From positions 29,772,947 to 29,836,946 of the forward strand of contig JBAIZL010000007.1 in the NCBI GenBank assembly GCA_036971475.1: a stretch of DNA of 64,000 nt, written 5' to 3'. The DNA is from Prosapia bicincta. Taxonomy: Eukaryota > Arthropoda > Insecta > Hemiptera > Cercopidae. Numbering within the stretch: the first letter of the stretch is position 1; every line of letters starts with the position of its first letter. The notes below the pieces were generated by a model. The model worked only from the letters and a program-made list of their open reading frames with translations, was not told the DNA's origin and did not search any database. The position numbers were made by a program, and so were the translations under genes. Positions 58,601-64,000 of this stretch are shown here, piece after piece.

Positions 58601-59707
58601 TTATTTGTCTGAATCTAAGACTGAACTTCTTCAAGTTTTTACATATTTATTTAAATCATCTTTAATTGAAAATTCTAACACACACTTCTTCACTTCTGTT
58701 ACGAATATTAGTATACGTTTCAGTACATTTCCATTCCTTCCTTGAAATAAGGATATTTTGTTTCTTGACGCATTTCGGAATAATTATATACTCAAAACTT
58801 TATTAGTACTCTTAAAGTACATTTTTAATTTATAGAATAAAGTTATTCTGAATACGTGAACAGAGAAAAATATTTTAATTTTAGGAAAAGCAGAAAAATC
58901 TATCCAAATATATATCATGTATAGTTATAATAAATATGTACTGTTTTATGGATATTTGTATAGTCATCAACTGGGTGTTATTGAAAAATATTATTACACA
59001 AATCCCCCGTGGCTGTGTCTACAAGACTAAACTTTTTGATTTTATGTCAAATGAAGACACACAGGGAAAAAGTTGAGAAAAGACCAGCGGAATCGCCTCA
59101 CAATAAACTCGGTTTGCAATGGTTATCAATGTATAAAGTTTTCGCTGATTTCGATGGATCGGGCGCTCGTATTTCAAAGTATAGTACTACGTTTGGTGTT
59201 TATGTTAAAGTTCTACTGTCAAATAGTCAAATACCAATTCTGTACTTCTTCACAATCAGTACGACAGGGCTGACATTTATAGAGGTTTCAATAGCATCAA
59301 CCATATAATAAGAGATTTTATTACAATATATTTGATGTGATTAATAATAAAAGAATTTACTTACAAGAAGCTTTTTACAATATATTAAATGCATTTATTA
59401 TTAAAAGGATGTAGTTAGTGGAGGTTTGAATAAAATATCTAAAGTAGTGGATGATAAAAGAATGTAAGCAATACCTTCATGGATTTTCAAAAATTACCTG
59501 AATATAAATTATTTAACATCTTTAATTACAATCGCTTCCTAAAATCTGTTGCACGAGCCCAGATTTTAAAAGTTAAAATAAAAATATAGCTATTATTTAA
59601 TTAATTTAGTTATTGTAGTTTTTATTAAAATTTATATTAAAAAATAAATTATTTAAAAAATTTAAAAAATTAAAATAACTGATAAAAATAACTAATAATT
59701 AATTTTT
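58601..59707. other. AT-rich intergenic region with one unassigned frame
   Basis: The plus-strand frame 59009-59308 (99 codons) lies in a slightly GC-richer island, but shows no recognised motif and has a competing frame at 59073-59273. I do not call it a gene. The remainder is very AT-rich. Confidence 0.45.
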
Positions 59708-62700
59708 CCTTTTTTCATTCAATGCCAAATCTTGGCATTTCTGCTATTCTCCACCTAGCATCTAGGTAACACACATTCCTGGCTTCGTTCTTCCATATCT
59801 TGCAATGTATTCTTTTTTCATCCAATGCCTCATCTTGGCATTTTTGCCATTCTCCACCTAGCCTTTAAGTAACAGACATTCCTGGCTTCGTTCTTCCACA
59901 TCTTGCAATGTATTCCTTTTTCATCCAATGCCACATCTTGGCCTTTTTGCCATTCTCCACCTAGCCTCTAGGTAACAGACATTCCAGGCCTCGTTCTTCC
60001 ACATCTTGCAATGTATTCTTTTTTAATCCAATGCCACCTCTTGGCATTTTTTCCATTCTCCACCTAGCCTCTAGGTAACAGAAATTCCTGGCTTCGTTCT
60101 TCCACATCTTACAATGTATTCGTTTTTAATAAAAATGCCACATTTTGGCATTTTTGCCATTCTCCACCTGGCCTCTAGGTAACAGACATTCCTGGCCTCG
60201 TTCTTCCACATCTTCCAATGTATTCTTTTTTAATCCAATGCCACATTTTGACATTTTTTCCATTCTCCCTCTAGCCTCTAGGTAACAGACATTCCTGGCC
60301 TCGTTCTTCCACATCTTGCAATGTATTATTTTTTCATCCAATGCCACATCTTGGCATTTTTTCCATTCTCCACCTACCCTCTAGGTAACAGACACTCCTG
60401 GCTTCTTCCACATCTTGCAATGTATTCTTTTTTTCATCCAATGCCACATCTTAGCATTTTTGCCATTCTCCACCTAGCCTCTAGGTAACAGACATTCCTG
60501 GCTTCGTTCTTCCACATCTTGCAATGTATTCTTTTTTAATCCAATGCCACATTTTGGCATTTTTTCCATTCTCCACCTACCCTCTAGGTAATAGACGTTC
60601 CTGGCTTCGTTCTTCAACATCTTGCAATGTATTCTTTTTTCATCCAATGCCACATCTTGGCCTTTTTGCCATTCTCCACCTAGCCTCTATGTAACAGACA
60701 TTCCAGGCCTCGTTCTTCCACATCTTGCAATGTATTCTTTTTTAATCCAATGCCACATTTTGGCATTTTTGCCATTCTCCACCTAGCCTCTAGGTAACAG
60801 ACATTCCTGGCCTCGTTCTTCCACATCTTGCAATGAATTCTTTTTTAATCCAATGCCACATTTTGGCATTTTTTCCATTCTCCACCTAGCCTCTAGGTAA
60901 CAGACATTCCTGGCCTCGTTCTTCCACATCTTGCAATGTATTCTATTTTAATCCAATGCCACATTTTGGCATTTTTTCCATTCTCCACCTACCCTCTAGG
61001 TAACAGACAATCCTGGCTTCGTTCTTCCACATCTTGCAATGTATTCTTTTTTCATCAAATGCCACCTCTTGGCATTTTTTCCATTCTCCACCTAGCCTCT
61101 AGGTAACAGACATTCCTGGCTTCGTTCTTCCACATCTTACAATGTATTCGTTTTTAATAAAAATGCCACATTTTGGCATTTTTGCCATTCTCCACCTAGC
61201 CTCTAGGTAACAGACATTCCTGGCCTCGTTCTTCCACATCTTGCAATGTATTCTTTTTTAATCCAATGCCACATTTTGGCATTTTTTCCATTCTCCCTCT
61301 AGCCTCTAGGTAACAGACATTCCTGGCCTCGTTCTTCCACATCTTGCAATGTATTCTTTTTTCATCCAATGCCACATCTTGGCATTTTTTCCATTCTCCA
61401 CCTAGCCTCTAGGTAACAGACATTCCTGGCCTCGTTCTTCCACATCTTGCAATGTATTCTTTTTTAATCCAATGCCACATTTTGGCATTTTTTCCATTCT
61501 CCACCTACCCTCTAGGTAACAGTCATTCCTGGCTTCTTCCACATCTTGCAATGTATTCTTTTTTTCATCCAATGCCACATCTTAGCATTTTTGCCATTCT
61601 CCACCTAGCCTCTAGGTAACAGACATTCCTGGCTTCGTTCTTCTACATCTTGCAATGTATTCTTTTTTAATCCAATGCCACATTTTGGCATTTTTTCCAT
61701 TCTCCACCTACCCTCTAGGTAACAGACGTTCCTGGCTTCGTTCTTCAACATCTTGCAATGTATTCTTTTTTCATCCAACGCCACATCTTGGCCTTTTTGC
61801 CATTCTCCACCTAGCCTCTAGGTAACAGATATTCCAGGCCTCGTTCTTCCACATCTTGCAATGTATTCTTTTTTAATCCAATGCCACATTTTGGCATTTT
61901 TGCCATTCTCCACCTAGCCTCTAGGTAACAGACATTCCCGGCCTCGTTCTTCCACATCTTGCAATGTATTCTTTTTTAATCCAATGCCACATTTTGGCAT
62001 TTTTTCCATTCTCCACCTAGCCTCTAGGTAACAGACATTCCCGGCCTCGTTCTTCCACATCTTGCAATGTATTCTTTTTTAATCCAATGCCAAATTTTGG
62101 CATTTTTTCCATTCTCCACCTACCCTCTAGGTAACAGACAATCCTGGCTTCGTTCTTCCACATCTTGCAATGTATTCTTTTTTCATCAAATGCCACCTCT
62201 TGGCATTTTTTCCATTCTCCACCTAGCCTCTAGGTAACAGACATTCCCGGCCTCGTTCTTCCACATCTTGCAATGTATTCTTTTTTAATCCAATGCCACA
62301 TTTTGGCATTTTTTCCATTCTCCACCTAGCCTTTAAGTAACAGACATTCCTGGCCTCGTTCTTCCACATCTTGCAATGTATTCTTTTTTCATCCAATGAA
62401 ACATCTTGGCATTTTTGCCATTCTCCACCTAGCCTCTAGGTAACAGACATTCCTGGCCTCGTTCTTCCACATCTTGCAATGTATCCTATTTTAATCCAAT
62501 GCCACATTTTGGCATTTTTTCCATTCTCCACCTAGCCTCTAGGTAACAGACATTCCTGGCTTCTTCCACATCTTGCAATGAATCCTTTTTTCATCCAATG
62601 CCACCTCTTGGGATTTTTGCCATTCTCCACCTAGCCTATAGGTAACAGACATTCCTAGCCTCGTTCTTCCACATCTTGCAATGTATTAGTTTTTCATTCA

Positions 62701-63512
62701 ATGCCACATCTTGGCATTTTTGCCATTCTCCACCTAGCCTCTAGGTAACAGACATTCCTGGCCTCGTTCTTCCACATCTTGCAATGTATTCTTTTTTAAA
62801 CCAATGCCACATTTTGGCATTTTTTCCATTCTCCACCTACCCTCTAGGTAACAGACATTCCTGGCTTCGTTCTTCCACATCTTGCAATGTATTCTTTTTT
62901 CATCCAATGCCTCATCTTAGCATTTTTGCCATTCTCCACCTAGCCTCTAGGTAATAGACATTCCTGGCTTCGTTCTTCCACATCTTGCAATGTATTCTTT
63001 TTTAATCCAATGCCACATTTTGGCATTTTTGCCATTCTCCACCTAGCCTCTAGGTAACGGACATTCCTGGCTTCGTTCTTCCATATCTTGCAATGTATTC
63101 TTTTTTCATCCAATGCCACATCTTTGCATTTTTGCCATTCTCCACCTAGCCTATAGGTAACAGACATTCCTGGCTTCGTTCTTCCACATCTTGCAATGAA
63201 TCCTTTGTTCATCCAATGCCACCTCTTGGCATTTTTGTCATTCTCGACCTAGCATCTAGGTAACAGACATTCCTAGCTTTGTTCTTCCACATCTTGCAAT
63301 GTATTATTTTTTCATTCAATGCCATATCTTGGCATTTTTTCCATTCTCCACCTAGCCTCTAGGTAACAGACATTCCTGGCTTCGTTCTTCCACATCTTGC
63401 AATGTATTCTTTTTTCATTCAATGCCACATCTTGGCATTTTTGCCATTCTCCACCTAGCCTCTAGGTAACACAAATTCCTGGCTTGGTTCTTCCATATCT
63501 TGCAATATATTT
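59708..63512. repeat. 103-bp satellite array (about 37 units)
   Basis: AATGCC starts at 59721 and 59824, giving a 103-bp period. Constant blocks are CCATTCTCCACCTAGCCTCT, GGTAACAGACATTCCTGGC, TTCGTTCTTCCACATCTTGC and AATGTATTCTTTTTT. Each typical unit carries two short inverted repeats: AATGCCA/TGGCATT around a 5-nt loop, and ACCTAG/CTAGGT around CCT. Minus-strand frames at 60126-60347 and 62940-63212 are read-throughs of the repeat. Confidence 0.96.
60121..62176. repeat. About 1028-bp higher-order repeat within the 103-bp array
   Basis: The rare variant CGTTTTTAATAAAAATGCC at 60121 recurs at 61149, an offset of 1028 bp (about ten units). Neighbouring rare variants (CCATTCTCCCTCTAGCC; the shortened GGCTTCTTCCACATC) recur in the same order. 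The second copy has about one extra unit by the time the shortened unit is reached (60401 versus 61532, offset 1131 bp). Confidence 0.8.
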
Positions 63513-64000
63513 AATAATTAAAAATTATGTATGATATGAAACCTATAGTGAATCAAAATTTAACTTTGCTGAGGGTAAACGACATTGTTTTGGTGTGTCA
63601 CACGGGCCCATCAGATTTTCTTTTCAATTTTAAACGTTCAAAAACGTTTACCCAATATAATTTTATTTAAAATATATAAAGTAAATTTTATCGAAACATA
63701 AATAAACGTATTAAATATTATACAAAATTCTTAATAATATTTAAACATTTTAATGTACAATAAATTACGTGACAAAGCAGCTGCTCGACAAAATAGCCTT
63801 TCACGTCATATCTACTGTTGCATGAAATTATAAGTCGTCTCGTGATGAACTAACCGTGTTGATTATGGAGTTATAAACATCTATTAGAACGATTTACTTT
63901 AAGACATGTCTTGAGTTGTATTTGCACTCGAAAGAGACACGTTAAACAAGCGTGTACAATAGACAAGTTTAAGAATACATTTTATAATAAAATATTATTG
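63513..64000. other. AT-rich flank, nothing recognised
   Basis: No credible open frame, repeat or RNA gene is seen up to the end of the window. Confidence 0.6.

Noticed and set aside
59009..59308. 99-codon plus-strand frame
   Set aside because: No recognisable motif, a competing overlapping frame, and AT-rich relic context; not supported as a gene.
60126..63212. Minus-strand frames in the 103-bp array
   Set aside because: Repeat read-throughs; 103 is not a multiple of three, so they represent three frames of the same unit.
20713..63512. CENP-B-box-like motif or proof of a centromere
   Set aside because: No motif resembling the CENP-B box was noticed in the consensus units. Higher-order repeats alone do not show centromere function.

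Overview
The window looks like repeat-dominated nuclear DNA of an arthropod, most probably an insect. The supporting signs are a BEL/Pao LTR retrotransposon, several Penelope-like element (PLE) fragments with a GIY-YIG motif, a pogo/Tigger-type terminal sequence, and a 28-kb satellite whose every unit carries the insect telomere motif TTAGG in tandem. I cannot name the species. No intact host gene, tRNA, rRNA or bacterial-type feature was seen. About 49 kb of the 64 kb is tandem repeat.

Layout. (1) 1-17674: a composite long-period repeat. One unit is an 83-bp satellite array, then a 1.1-kb unique spacer, a reverse-strand PLE 3' fragment ending in a palindrome, and a 130/122-bp satellite array. 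The spacer recurs exactly 8881 bp downstream, so two units are present; the second is cut short. (2) 17675-18412: a head-to-head inverted pair of PLE fragments carrying a GIY-YIG motif. (3) 18413-20712: unique AT-rich sequence with no recognised gene. (4) 20713-48788: about 334 copies of an 84-bp satellite. It has internal zones: a monomeric zone with a 4.6-kb-spaced segmental duplication, a 168-bp dimer zone, and three tandem copies of a 2933-bp higher-order repeat. (5) 48795-53888: a broken BEL/Pao element. About 1.06 kb of its 5' LTR plus gag start is present a second time, inverted, in place of the missing integrase and 3' LTR, making a fold-back structure with a 2.9-kb loop. (6) 53889-59700: AT-rich DNA with scattered relics: a candidate secreted-protein exon, a possible piggyBac-type cysteine-rich tail, microsatellites, two more PLE relics, a non-LTR-like ORF1 fragment, a hammerhead-like motif and a pogo-like terminus. 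(7) 59708-63512: a 103-bp satellite, about 37 copies, with two short inverted repeats per unit. (8) 63513-64000: AT-rich, nothing recognised.

The elements do not form a pathway. They record turnover of DNA: satellites expanding next to or across retroelement fragments, repeated inversion of retroelement ends, and at least five levels of higher-order repeat amplification (166, 168, 604, 1028 and 2933 bp, plus the 8881-bp composite). The most unusual points are the shared PLE palindrome boundaries, the TTAGG-bearing 84-bp array with its 2933-bp higher-order repeat, and the fold-back BEL/Pao copy. Most long open frames in the satellites exist only because 84 is a multiple of three.
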